The position numbers were made by a program, and so were the translations under genes. Positions 42,414-52,214 of a DNA stretch of 64,000 nucleotides are shown piece by piece (position 1 is the stretch's first letter; every line of letters starts with the position of its first letter). Source of the DNA: Woeseiaceae bacterium (lineage in GTDB: Bacteria; Pseudomonadota; Gammaproteobacteria; Steroidobacterales; Woeseiaceae). The notes under the pieces are model-generated. The model was not told the DNA's origin and did not search any database. It saw nothing but the letters and a program-made list of their open reading frames with translations. The stretch lies in the NCBI GenBank assembly GCA_030065915.1, contig JASJCQ010000019.1, positions 1 through 64,000 of the forward strand, in the 5' to 3' direction.

Positions 42414-43489
42414 CAGTGAGACAAAACCTGGCAATGATCGCCCTGGTCGGGGTATCCCTGTGTGCGCTCACTCGACCGTCGTATGCACAGGACGGTGGCT
42501 TCGAGATGCCGCCGGCACGAGTCGAGGTTGCGAGCGCCGAACGCCGGGACATGGCGCCGTCAGTCGATGTGTCTGGAACCGTCGTCAGTCTGAACGATTC
42601 CCGAATAGCCAGCGAAGTCGAAGGTGTGCTGACCTGGCTGGCTGAGGTCGGGTCCCATGTGGACGAGGGCGATACCATCGCGCGCATTGACCCGCGCCTG
42701 TTGCGCATCGAGGTCACTCGAGCCGAGGCTGACGTCGCACGCCTGGAGTCGGATTTCCGGTATCGGCAAAAGCAGCTCGAACGCACCGAGGACCTCGCCG
42801 CGAGGAACAGTGCGTCGAAGACACTGCTCGACGAGGCGGTCGCACAGCGGGACCAGGCGCAGTACTCGTTGCGCGATGCGCGCGCTGCGCTCGATCGCGC
42901 CAAGGCGGACCTCGAACGATCGAACATCCGTGCCCGATTCGCAGGCCACGTGACGCAACGCCTGGCGTCGGTAGGCGAGTTCGTCAGCATTGGCGAGGAC
43001 GTCGTGCGGCTCGTCGACACGCACCGGGTTGAGATCGCGCTGCCCGCGTCGATCGCGTTGTCACGCCATATCAAGCCCGGCCTTGTGGTACCGGTGCGGA
43101 GCAATGGCACCGTTCGGGAACATCCCGTTCGTACCGTCGTTCCGGTCGGCGACGCCGTCTCGCGCATGGTCGAGGTTCGCCTCAGCGCTGATGACAGCGG
43201 CTGGCTTGTGGGTACGCCGGTCCAGATAAGCTTGCCCAGCGATGCGACCAAGTCGACCGTCGCGGTGCCCCGCGACGCCCTGGTGGAACGAAGCGGCCAG
43301 AACTTCGTTTACAAAGTCGGCGAGAACAACACCGCGGAACAGGTGACCGTGAACATCAATGCCATCGTTGGCCTTTGGGTAGGCGTTGCGGAGGGCATAG
43401 AAGCCGGCGATCTCGTCATTGTTCGAGGCGCAGAACGCCTTTCGCCGGGGCAGTCCGTTGAGGTGATCGATCGCGTCAGCGTGCGGTAA
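42410..43489 (+). CDS. RND efflux periplasmic adaptor (membrane fusion protein)
   Basis: A 359-residue HlyD/AcrA-type adaptor. A signal-anchor (about 7-24) precedes the barrel-sandwich hybrid half DVSGTVVSLNDSRIASEVEGVL, a long alpha-hairpin (residues about 95-165, Arg/Asp/Glu-rich heptads), the second lipoyl half SNIRARFAGHVTQRLASVGEFV and a C-terminal beta-barrel. Translation starts at GTG 42410 overlapping the permease stop. No outer-membrane factor follows, so it must recruit one encoded elsewhere. Confidence 0.92.
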   Translation: MTVRQNLAMIALVGVSLCALTRPSYAQDGGFEMPPARVEVASAERRDMAPSVDVSGTVVSLNDSRIASEVEGVLTWLAEVGSHVDEGDTIARIDPRLLRIEVTRAEADVARLESDFRYRQKQLERTEDLAARNSASKTLLDEAVAQRDQAQYSLRDARAALDRAKADLERSNIRARFAGHVTQRLASVGEFVSIGEDVVRLVDTHRVEIALPASIALSRHIKPGLVVPVRSNGTVREHPVRTVVPVGDAVSRMVEVRLSADDSGWLVGTPVQISLPSDATKSTVAVPRDALVERSGQNFVYKVGENNTAEQVTVNINAIVGLWVGVAEGIEAGDLVIVRGAERLSPGQSVEVIDRVSVR

Positions 43490-43507
43490 CCACGCAGAGA
43501 TTCCACG

Positions 43508-44065
43508 ATGAGTGCACGTCTGGTCTTTCTGAGTCCCGGTCAGGCTTTCGTGGATATCGACGGCGAGGTGTTCAACGTCAATGGTGAAGGGAAAGGCGAC
43601 GGCACCTGGGAGGTCTTTCCCTTGATGGTCTATGAGCGAGCTCCCGACAGCCGCTGGGTGCTAATCCAGGATGCAGGCAAGCGAGAACGGATCATCGCCG
43701 CTCTGAAAACCTGCTGGCCAGACAATCACCCGGGTGGATGGACCCGGCTTGAGATCGCAGATCATGAGCCATTTGATCGCCCATTGATCCTGCCGGTCGA
43801 CATAGTGCAGCGCGTTGTTTCCGATTTTACAGACCCTGATGAAGCGGCTGCTGTTCGCGGACTGCTGGAGTCACTCGAGATCCCCGAAGCAGAACGCGTC
43901 GCACGATGCATTCTGCACCTTTCAGCCGGTTCGGCATCGGCGGTCCTGGATAACATCGCGTTAGCTAAGCGAGACTACAGAGACGCGATACTGTTTGCTG
44001 AGTACGATCGCAACGACAATCGTCTCCATGACTTCTCGAAGCCTTTCAGGCTCAACGAGACTTAG
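43508..44065 (+). CDS. Hypothetical cytoplasmic protein
   Basis: A 185-residue soluble protein with no signal peptide or membrane helix. It starts MSARLVFLSPGQAFVDIDGE, has a beta-rich first half (FPLMVYERAPDSRWVLIQDAG) and a helical second half (DPDEAAAVRGLLESLEIPEAERVARCILHLSAGSASAVLDNIALAKRD). I do not recognise the family. It lies 18 bases after the RND adaptor and may be part of that operon. It converges with the TolB-like/TPR gene, with 10 bases between stops. Confidence 0.65.
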   Translation: MSARLVFLSPGQAFVDIDGEVFNVNGEGKGDGTWEVFPLMVYERAPDSRWVLIQDAGKRERIIAALKTCWPDNHPGGWTRLEIADHEPFDRPLILPVDIVQRVVSDFTDPDEAAAVRGLLESLEIPEAERVARCILHLSAGSASAVLDNIALAKRDYRDAILFAEYDRNDNRLHDFSKPFRLNET

Positions 44066-44075
44066 CCAGCGCCCG

Positions 44076-46076
44076 CTATTGACGTTCAGACTCGTGCAGG
44101 CTGTCTCTCTGGCGTTTCATGTCGGCATTAATGGTCTCGATGATCGCCGCATACTCGGGTGTCTCTCGTAGACTCGAGAGCGCCATGTCGTGCTCCAGTT
44201 CGAATCTCCACGAGACGCGCCAACCCGCATCGACGGCTTCCCGCAGCAGGGCTAACGCTTGCTCATCGTTACCCAGAATCGCCTGAATACGAACATCGGC
44301 GAGCATCGAACCGAACCAGCTCATCCTGGGCCGGGATTCGATGAACGGCTTGGCCAGCTGCAGAATCTTCTCTGCGCGCTCCGGCCGACCTTCAAGAACA
44401 AGCAAGTAGGCAATGTCGATCGCAGCCGCGAAATTGCTGGGTCCGATCAGCGGCGGATCGTCACCAAGTAAATTGGAAAAAGAAAATTCGTACGCTTCGA
44501 ATGCCATCGGTACGCCGCCGTTCGCCAGTTCCTGGTCCCTGAGATAGCGCAGCGTCGGGACATGCCACGGCCAGTTCTTGAGAACCGTCTCCGCATCCGC
44601 CCGCGCAACACCGAAGTCTCCAGTTATCGCGGCCAGAACCACTCTCGCGGCTGCCGAGCGAGGGTCGCCCGGCGCTATCTGTTCGGCCCGGTCCAGCAGC
44701 GAGGCGGCCTTATCAAAATCATCCAGATCGGCGTATGCGGCGGCCAGCGACAGCAACGGGTAGGGCGATGAAGGACTCATCGACTGCGTCTTCTCGATCA
44801 GCGGTATTGCCTCGGCGACCCGCCCGAATACGCCGTGGTAAAGAACGCCAAGGTCGTTGTAGACCGGCGCAAACTCCGGATCGATTTCAATGACGGCTTT
44901 GTACTGCTCGACCGCCTCATCGAAACGGCCGGCGGCAATCAGCGTATAGGCGTAGTCGCGGTTGATAATTGCCGATCTCGGGTCGAGGGCAACGGAAATC
45001 CGGGCGTAGGAGACCGCTTCTCGCGGTCTCGCTACGTAGACCCAGAGGAACTCGGCGTACCACTGGTACAACGGCGCGTAATTTGGGCTAAGTTCGATAC
45101 CGCGTTTGAATGCTTCTTCGGCTTCCCAGTAATTACCGCGGGGGCCGAGCAGATGACCGAGCGAGGCGTAGGCTTCACCCAGACGGTCATCAATACTGAG
45201 CGCGTTTCGAATAGCCGCTATCCCCTGCTGATCGGCAACGCTCCAGGGCAGGGTTCCATCGCTTGATCGCAGCCGGAGCGTGTCGGCGAGAGCGACGTAT
45301 GCCAAGGCGAACTCAGGATCGTTCTCAATCGCCGAACCGAGCAGTTCGGATGCTCGGCTTAGCTCCTCGGGCCTGCGGGACTCCATTAGCTGACGGGCTT
45401 CGAAATAGGCATCGAGGGCCGCCAGGCTTTCTGTCGGCGTCCGAACTAGCCTGGCACGATCTTCGGATGACAGTGTGATCCTCAATGAGCGAAGAACCGC
45501 CGCGGCGATCTCGCTGCGTATCGCGAAGACGTTGGTTGCACTTAATGCCTCATCGAACTGCTCATGCCAGACTTGATCGCCGGTATCCGCGTCGACAAGC
45601 TGAACGTCGACTCTGAGTGCGTCGTCCTCTCTGCGCACGCTGCCTTCGAGTATATGGCTGACATCAAGCTGCTCGGCGATGCCGGATACGCCTTCACTCT
45701 GGCCGCGATACGAGAACGAGGAGGTACGAGCGATGACCTTCAACCCCCGCTGCGTCGAAAGGGAGTTGATGATCTCTTCCGATAGGCCGTCGGAGAAGTA
45801 CGACTGGCTCTCGTCCGAGTTCATGTTGGCGAACGGCAGGACAGCGATCGAAGGCCTGTCCGATTCCGCCTCTTTCCGTATGTCGTCCTGCCCTGGACTG
45901 TGCCCAACATCGAAGTACCAAAGTACGAGCGCCAGACCGGCTGCTGCAGCGGCGGTGATGCGTAGCCAACGTACCGGTGGGGCGGGCTCTGGCACATGGC
46001 CATGGCCATGGCCATCAGGCGAGGACGCCGGCGTTGACTTGCTGGCCGTTCTATCGCTGCTCATGTGCCTGGTCAT
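44076..46076 (-). CDS. Membrane protein with TolB-like domain and TPR repeats
   Basis: A protein of about 666 residues. A His/Gly-rich N-terminus (GHGHGHVPEP) leads to one membrane helix (about 36-52), then a TolB/FlgO-like domain of the kind seen in adenylate-cyclase-associated proteins (PSIAVLPFANMNSDESQSYFSDGLSEEI, VSHILEGSVRREDDALRVDVQLVDA). About eight TPR-like repeats follow. Such proteins usually begin with a winged-helix DNA-binding domain or a cyclase domain; neither is present. The open frame runs to a TTG at 46118, but ATG 46076 is preferred. The role is unknown, probably a scaffold or sensor. Confidence 0.85.
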   Translation of the reverse strand: MTRHMSSDRTASKSTPASSPDGHGHGHVPEPAPPVRWLRITAAAAAGLALVLWYFDVGHSPGQDDIRKEAESDRPSIAVLPFANMNSDESQSYFSDGLSEEIINSLSTQRGLKVIARTSSFSYRGQSEGVSGIAEQLDVSHILEGSVRREDDALRVDVQLVDADTGDQVWHEQFDEALSATNVFAIRSEIAAAVLRSLRITLSSEDRARLVRTPTESLAALDAYFEARQLMESRRPEELSRASELLGSAIENDPEFALAYVALADTLRLRSSDGTLPWSVADQQGIAAIRNALSIDDRLGEAYASLGHLLGPRGNYWEAEEAFKRGIELSPNYAPLYQWYAEFLWVYVARPREAVSYARISVALDPRSAIINRDYAYTLIAAGRFDEAVEQYKAVIEIDPEFAPVYNDLGVLYHGVFGRVAEAIPLIEKTQSMSPSSPYPLLSLAAAYADLDDFDKAASLLDRAEQIAPGDPRSAAARVVLAAITGDFGVARADAETVLKNWPWHVPTLRYLRDQELANGGVPMAFEAYEFSFSNLLGDDPPLIGPSNFAAAIDIAYLLVLEGRPERAEKILQLAKPFIESRPRMSWFGSMLADVRIQAILGNDEQALALLREAVDAGWRVSWRFELEHDMALSSLRETPEYAAIIETINADMKRQRDSLHESERQ

Positions 46077-46327
46077 TGAGGGCCCTACGCGCGTTCTTCC
46101 GGTTGCCGGGCCACGCAATAAACATGGCTCAGCGCCACGCTCATTCTAGCGACTGACGGGATAGAGTCCATGATTCGACCAATTACGGGTCAGCTACGAA
46201 AGTGACGCTTGAGAAGATGGACTCAGCCGGAGCTGAGGTGCTCTGGCCGCTAACCGGAACTGAAGTACGGGCAAGGCAGAAAATGGAAGGTGACGATCCT
46301 TAGAGAGTGCCGTTCGCTTTGAGTCGG

Positions 46328-47272
46328 CTAGCCGTGCTTCCTGACCATCGGCACAACCGCTGCATTGCGGACGTCCTCTATGGCTTCTGACTGCTGCTTC
46401 TCGATGTCTTCGAAGTTCTTCTGCAGATCGTCCAGCTTCAGGCGCAGCGTATCGGACAGTTTTTCGGACTCGTCGGCCTTGTCGCGATATCGGTTGGCGT
46501 CTTCCTCGTGCGCTTTGCGGCTGTTTTCCAGGGCTTCAACGCATTGCACCAGCTGCTTGTTGTTGAGCCGGAGTTGCTCCAGCTCGGTACGGTCGCGTTC
46601 GATTGATGCGATCTCCCGCTTGAGCCGCACGGCGTCCTGGCGAAGCTCTTCGTTTTCAGTCTCGAGCTTGTTGATATTTCGCTCGAGGACGTCGAGCTGA
46701 CCCAGTCGGAGTTGTGCCGCAATGACCATGTTCTCCTCGGACCCGTGTTCGAGGCTGGCCGTTTCAACCGCCTTGGCGAAACTTTCCTGTTCCGCTCGCG
46801 CGTCCACGACGTCTTTTTCCAGCTCTTTTCGCTTGTTCAGCGACTTCAGAAGCTCACGCTTGTAGAACTCACGAGTCTTGTTGAATTCATTCTGCAGGTT
46901 ACTGGTTTGTTGTTTCAGAGTGGTCAGAGCAGTCTGCAGCGAGCCTAGCTTCAGCTTGGTGTTCTCGCGCTCTGTCTGGAGGATGCGAACGTTTTTGGCT
47001 AACAGTCTGGCTTTCTTCTTGACGTCGTCATACTTGGCGCGTTGCTTAACGCCCTGGAGTTCGGCCTGTTCCAGTTCGGACAGCGCGCGCCTGAACTGGG
47101 CATCGAAATCGTTTCTCTGGGCAACGGCCTCGTCCAGGCGGCCCTGGAAATTGCTGGCCAGGTACCCCATCTTGCGATTCGCGCGAATGGTCTGGACCGT
47201 CCAGCCGACAACGCCTCCGAGCGCGCAACCACCGAGCGCGTAGAGTGCTGTCTGAAGAAATCCGGCGTCCAT
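46328..47272 (-). CDS. Membrane-anchored coiled-coil protein, paralogue A (no helix-hairpin-helix)
   Basis: A 314-residue protein with an N-terminal membrane helix (about 4-22) and a continuous coiled coil up to about residue 305. Segments EFNKTREFYKRELLKSLNKRKELEKDV and LENSRKAHEEDANRYRDKADESEKLSDTLRLKLDDLQKNFEDIEKQ closely match the protein encoded at 53932-55167, so the two are paralogues. This copy ends AVVPMVRKHG and lacks the C-terminal helix-hairpin-helix domain of the other. The ATG 47272 (MDAGFLQTA) is taken as the start because it opens directly into the membrane helix. Confidence 0.82.
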   Translation of the reverse strand: MDAGFLQTALYALGGCALGGVVGWTVQTIRANRKMGYLASNFQGRLDEAVAQRNDFDAQFRRALSELEQAELQGVKQRAKYDDVKKKARLLAKNVRILQTERENTKLKLGSLQTALTTLKQQTSNLQNEFNKTREFYKRELLKSLNKRKELEKDVVDARAEQESFAKAVETASLEHGSEENMVIAAQLRLGQLDVLERNINKLETENEELRQDAVRLKREIASIERDRTELEQLRLNNKQLVQCVEALENSRKAHEEDANRYRDKADESEKLSDTLRLKLDDLQKNFEDIEKQQSEAIEDVRNAAVVPMVRKHG

Positions 47273-47523
47273 GCGTGTCCCTGATGCGTAGATGGCCTCA
47301 TTGCCTGAGCGAACAGTGTGGTTCCTTTGCCGGAATTTTGCGACGACGGAACGCACAAAACGGACACGTCCAGATCGAAACTAGCCCGTCTACTGGGAAT
47401 CTGGCGACGCAATCGTTGATCGATCGAGCAATTTATTCGTCGGCCGTGTGTATCTGCCCGGTAGAAGGTCGGTTGGAATATGTTCAATTCGCAGAAACTG
47501 TCGTTGCAGCCAGGCATCGCATG

Positions 47524-48183
47524 CTAGTCCCGACAATAGAAGATAGTTATCGCTGCCGTCCTGTCTTCCACTGGAATCCCGGCAACAGGAATGCCCACAA
47601 AGCATTGCCCGAAGCTCAGTCCCAGACCCAGGACGCCGGCAGGATTCCTGAATTGATAGCTCGGCAGTATCTGGGCATTCAGTTCGAGGGCTTCTTTCTC
47701 CCCGGGTTTGAACAGCACGGAACCTGTCGTCCGCCATTTGTCCGATTTCCGCATTTCTGCCTCTGAGCGGTGCTGCAGGTATTCAGCCGCCGCCGCGTTT
47801 GCAATCGCCCGCCAGTCGACGCCCTTGCTCTGCGAGGGAGCTTTCACTGCAGGCACCTCATCGTCCAAAGCTTCGGTGCCGGCGATTCGAGTCCGGGCCG
47901 ATTCGACAAGGCCGGGAACCGGTGACGCGGGTTCCGGGCGCCGGACCTGCGGCTGGTCTTCAGCGATCGCCGAACCATCGGCGTCAGGGCTCGTCGCCCG
48001 TTGTCGCTCGACATAGGACAGCAAGACGTTCAGCGGACGAACGCTCTCTCGTTGGATGTTTGTTAGCGCGCCCTGTGAATATAGGATCAGCGCAAGGGAC
48101 TGAAACAACAGGCCAACCAGGACGACGGCGGGGGCCATCGACAATAAGAGACGAAAGTCTGGTTCGCTTATGTTGGCAGCCAT
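47524..48183 (-). CDS. Hypothetical single-pass membrane protein
   Basis: A 219-residue protein with one strong hydrophobic helix (about 15-38, FRLLLSMAPAVVLVGLLFQSLALILYS), a Pro/Glu-rich middle linker (about 75-120) and a C-terminal globular part (YLQHRSEAEMRKSDKWRTTGSVLFKP, ending in GIPVAGIPVEDRTAAITIFYCRD). I do not recognise a family. It lies upstream of paralogue A on the same strand (gap 251 bases), which may indicate a loose functional link. Confidence 0.65.
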   Translation of the reverse strand: MAANISEPDFRLLLSMAPAVVLVGLLFQSLALILYSQGALTNIQRESVRPLNVLLSYVERQRATSPDADGSAIAEDQPQVRRPEPASPVPGLVESARTRIAGTEALDDEVPAVKAPSQSKGVDWRAIANAAAAEYLQHRSEAEMRKSDKWRTTGSVLFKPGEKEALELNAQILPSYQFRNPAGVLGLGLSFGQCFVGIPVAGIPVEDRTAAITIFYCRD

Positions 48184-48320
48184 TCGTTTGTCCGCGGATT
48201 ACCTTCCTGTAGACCAGCGCCCGGCGCAGAAGGTCCCCCCCAAAGATCCTGACTACTACGGTTCCTAGCTGTCGCTGACGCAGGCAGCCTTGATCCGCAA
48301 AGGCTCGTACAGGGACGGAC

Positions 48321-49508
48321 CTAGCCGTCGGAAGTCGTACTGACAGCCGTGCCCGGCCAGTCAACGCCGACAAAGCGAGCCAGCCTTCCCAGCTCGGACT
48401 GCAGGCGTGCCTCACGGGAGGGTGTCCAGGCGACTTTGGCTTCTGGCCAGAGATTCAACACCGTCAACGTGCCCGCCTTGCGATTGGCCTTGACTTCGAT
48501 GCGCCCAACGAAGCGATCCCCTTCGAGCAACGGGTAAACGTAGTAGCCCCAACGCCGTTGCTTTGCCGGCACAAACATCTCGACACGGTAGTCGAAGCCA
48601 AAAAGCCGCTCGAGTCTCGTCCGATCGCGAATCACGGGGTCGAACGGGTTGATGATTCGCAGGCGACTGGTAGGAGAGGGTGCCTCCTTAAGCCTGCCCT
48701 CGATATCTGCAGGAGCAAGAGCCTTGCGCCAGACTCGATCCGCACCTTCGACTTCCACGGATACGAGGTTCTTCCGGTTTTCGTTTGCCCAGGACCTGGC
48801 CTCGGCTGAGTCCACGGCGTCCCAGAAGCGCTGGATGTCGCCCTCTGCTCCGAAACTCAATCGATCAAGCGCGGCTGTGCAGAGCCAATGGACTTGATCC
48901 TGTTCAGGCATCGCTCGGTCCAGGACGTCGCCCGGAATGACGCGTTCCGTCAGGTCGTAGTACTTGGTGAAATTTACTCGATGCGACGTGGACAATTCGC
49001 CCGCATACCAGAGGTATTCGAGCGCCCGCTTGTGTGACGGCAGCGACCACATGTCTCTATTGCCGCGATCTTCTGCGTTGAAGTCCCTGGTGCTCAATGG
49101 ACCGTCGATCTCGATGCGTCGTCGCACAGTCTCGTGGCTGGATTCCCCCGCATCGTCAACGTGCCAGCCCCGACGCCGAAGGCTGGCTTCCAGGCGACGG
49201 AACTGTCGCTGCCACATCGGATAGAAATCCATCGGAATCAACGATGCGTCGTGCGTGAAGTGCTCGAACACGCGTCGGTGTTCAACCATGTGCCGGTCCA
49301 GCATCGGCTCGCGATAATGCTGGTTGCGACTCCACAGGATATGGTGATGCGCTCTTGCTACGACCTGTATCGTATCGAGCTGCACGAAACCGAGGTCATG
49401 GATAAGCTGCTCGAGGTCCAGCGGGCCGGTCGGTGTTTCCGCGAGCCCTTGCGCGCTCAAGAACAATCGTCTGGCGTCTCGGTTGCGGATTCGCAGGGGA
49501 GCAGTCAT
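48321..49508 (-). CDS. YcaQ-like winged-helix DNA glycosylase
   Basis: A 395-residue protein of the YcaQ/AlkX family (winged-helix DNA-binding, DUF1006), whose members unhook interstrand DNA crosslinks and excise bulky N7 adducts. The family catalytic segment QLDTIQVVARAHHHILWSR (about residues 38-56, with the QLD motif) is intact, followed by FEHFTHDASLIPMDFYP and the C-terminal RLFGFDYRVEMFVPAKQRRWGYYVYPLL. It stands alone on the minus strand. Confidence 0.9.
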   Translation of the reverse strand: MTAPLRIRNRDARRLFLSAQGLAETPTGPLDLEQLIHDLGFVQLDTIQVVARAHHHILWSRNQHYREPMLDRHMVEHRRVFEHFTHDASLIPMDFYPMWQRQFRRLEASLRRRGWHVDDAGESSHETVRRRIEIDGPLSTRDFNAEDRGNRDMWSLPSHKRALEYLWYAGELSTSHRVNFTKYYDLTERVIPGDVLDRAMPEQDQVHWLCTAALDRLSFGAEGDIQRFWDAVDSAEARSWANENRKNLVSVEVEGADRVWRKALAPADIEGRLKEAPSPTSRLRIINPFDPVIRDRTRLERLFGFDYRVEMFVPAKQRRWGYYVYPLLEGDRFVGRIEVKANRKAGTLTVLNLWPEAKVAWTPSREARLQSELGRLARFVGVDWPGTAVSTTSDG

Positions 49509-49674
49509 TTCTGAGTTGTCATCTCACGAGAGGCTTCGCAATGGGTGTGTCATCAGAATAGACGGCCGCCTGCCGCAGGGCCACCGACACCAGACAGAAA
49601 TCCGGGTACTGCGGACCCAGCGTAGTGAATGCTCTGAGTCCGCAAGTCCCCCCGTTTCCTGTTAGCGCTCCGTG

Positions 49675-52214
49675 CTACGGATAAGGAACCGTCTGACTGA
49701 AGCAGACGAGGTCATCCCCGAGCACGAGAATGCCGTCACCGAATTCCTCGATGGCCGCAAGATTCTGTATATCGCAACCCCACTGCCGGCTGCCTAATTG
49801 TCCCGTCGTGCTCGTATCGTAGACGCGTGCAGAATCTGTCTGCGTATCGCCGACCAGCAGCTTCGTACCGTCTGCACTGACCGTCGATCGCCCGGCCGGG
49901 AACTGCGTGACTTGTGAGAATGTCTCTGTCGAGAGCACCTGGCCGGAGCCCAGGTAGATCCGGCTGCCATCGGGGTTCAACGCGAGACTGAAGGTGCCGG
50001 ATACCTGCCCGTGGTCGTCCTCAAGCACGATCGGAAGCGCCGCCTGAGTCGCATCCAGTTTGTACAACGAATTCGGTGAGAAGCCCGAGCCTACGTAAAC
50101 AGAGGATCGATCTGGGCTCACTCTGAACACGGGTGACGCCCGGATGATGGTCTGGTTGGCGACGCGCGTTGCAGAATTGCCGAGGTCGCGACGTACCTCG
50201 ACGATATAGCCAAAGCCGTTGCTGCCGGGGTTGGTGGATACAACAATCCGGTTCATCGACACTTCCGCGACGTCCCAGGTCCTGTCGTCGTCGAGTTCGA
50301 CGGAGATATCGATGTTCTCTGAGTTACCGGTAGCGGTGTCGAGGACGGCCACGTCACCGAGGCCGTTCAATGCCGCGTAAACCGTCTGGCCGTCCATGCT
50401 CAGGTCGATACCGTATGGTTGACCGGCCAGCGTGAAGTTATCGGCGATCGATCCGGCGCCCAGGTCGATTTCCGAAACCCTGTTGAGGCTCGGAATCGAG
50501 ACGAAGATGCGATTCCCGGCGAGATCAAACGCCATGTCCTGGCCGATGCCGCCGAGTTCGATACGCACTGTGTCGGTACAGGAATCCGCAGTGACAGAAA
50601 CGCCTCCCGAGGCGAGCTGATCGAGCTCGGTGCACGGTACGCCGGCGTTACCGGTGAGGTTTGCGGACACCAGGCTCGAGACGCTCAGCAGAGGCGATAC
50701 GTCCGAAATACTGGCATCCACAGCGACAAGCGTCTGCAGTGACGCCATGGCAGCAAGAGGGGACAAGTCGATGACACCGCTGTTCGAGATATCCAGGTTC
50801 TCGAGGTTTGTCAGGCGATCGATATCTTCGAGGCTCAGTATCGTTCGGGGTGTCGTGCTGCAGTCCAGCGTAACGAACTCTTCAGGCTCGGTGTATCCCA
50901 TCGCCACCGCTGTATCGATGACACACTCCTCGAGCGCGAGATCCGGGAATCGCAGCGACGCGAACGGATCCGGCGGCGTCGATCGCGATACCGATGCGTA
51001 CAGGCAGGCCTCGTCCGCCTGCAGCAACATGAAGGAGTCATCGCTGTCGTAGGCAAGAATGCGTGTGCTGGCGCTATTGTCACAGCCGGTCTCTAACGTG
51101 CCGGTCTGCGCAAGCGTCGTGAAATCGAACGACTCGATCTGTCCTGCCGGACCGGCGACGAACAGCGTATCGGTCACCGAACTGCCAATCGATCGGCCGC
51201 TGGACACGCGTCCTTCTTCGATAAAGGACCCGGTGCGCAACACCTGGCCACTGCTTAATGCGATGCGTGTTCCCGACTGGTTTAGCGCGAGGTTGTCTGT
51301 ACCGCCGACGCTACCGTGATCATCTTCAAGCACGATAGGTGCCTCGGGGTCGAGCAGGCTGAGCTTGTACAACGAATTCGGCGAGAAGCCGGAGCCCACA
51401 TAGACGAATGCCTGGTCGGGCGAGCGCGCGAGCGTGGGCCGCGCGCGAATGATGTTCTGGCTGGCCACTCGGGTCGCGATATTGCCCTGGTCGAGTCGCA
51501 CCTGGACGATGTAAGCGATGCCGCTTGAGCTCGGATTGGCGGAGACAAACAGACGATCGGGCTCTCCCTCGACCACATCCCATGTTCTCGGATCACCCGT
51601 GGTGTCACCGAGTTCGATCGTGCTGACAGAACGCTGTTCGATATCGATGACAGCTACCGAATTGCTGTTATTCAGTGCCGCAAAGATGCGAGTGCCGTCG
51701 ATACTGAGGTCGATGCCGAAAGGCGCACCCGGCATCAGCAGGCGGTCCACGATACGCAGGTCCGCTGTGGAAATGACGACGATCTCGCTGCGCGTCGGCA
51801 CGCTGACGTAAATCCGGCCTCTGACGTCATCGAGAATTGCATCGAAACCGTTGGCGCCAAGATCGAGCGCGAATGCGCCGCGACAGGCGTCGTCGACAAG
51901 CAGGTCTGTGCCCTCCGTCAGGCGCTCAGCCAGCTGATCGATCTCTCCGCAAGGCAGTGTCGGGTTGCCGCGCAGATCGACGAATTGCAGATCGGCGAGA
52001 CCGAGAATCGCCTGCAGGGATGTGAGGTTGTTTCCGGAGAGATCCAGCGTAGTGAGTGCGCTGAACACGTCGAGGCCGCTGACGTCCGAGACACCGGTGC
52101 AGGTCAGGCTCGTCAGCTCGACAACTTCGACTAATCCACCCGCGGTCGCTGCGTCATCGACGCATTGCCGGAGGGCAGCATCCGGAAGGCTCACGTCGGC
52201 GATGTTCGGGAACG
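49675..52214 (-). repeat. Tandem internal duplication (two about 1.25-1.3 kb copies) inside the large lipoprotein gene
   Basis: Copy 1 is about 52214-50971 and copy 2 about 50970-49675. The blades line up segment by segment, and short DNA stretches such as the AACGAATTCGG region recur about 1.3 kb apart (50068 and 51371). The protein copies have diverged well beyond a recent copying event. Confidence 0.8.

Noticed and set aside
50000..52200. The tandem modules of the large lipoprotein as an assembly artefact
   Set aside because: The two copies differ at most residues while keeping motif order, so they are an old duplication, not a repeated read or collapsed contig.
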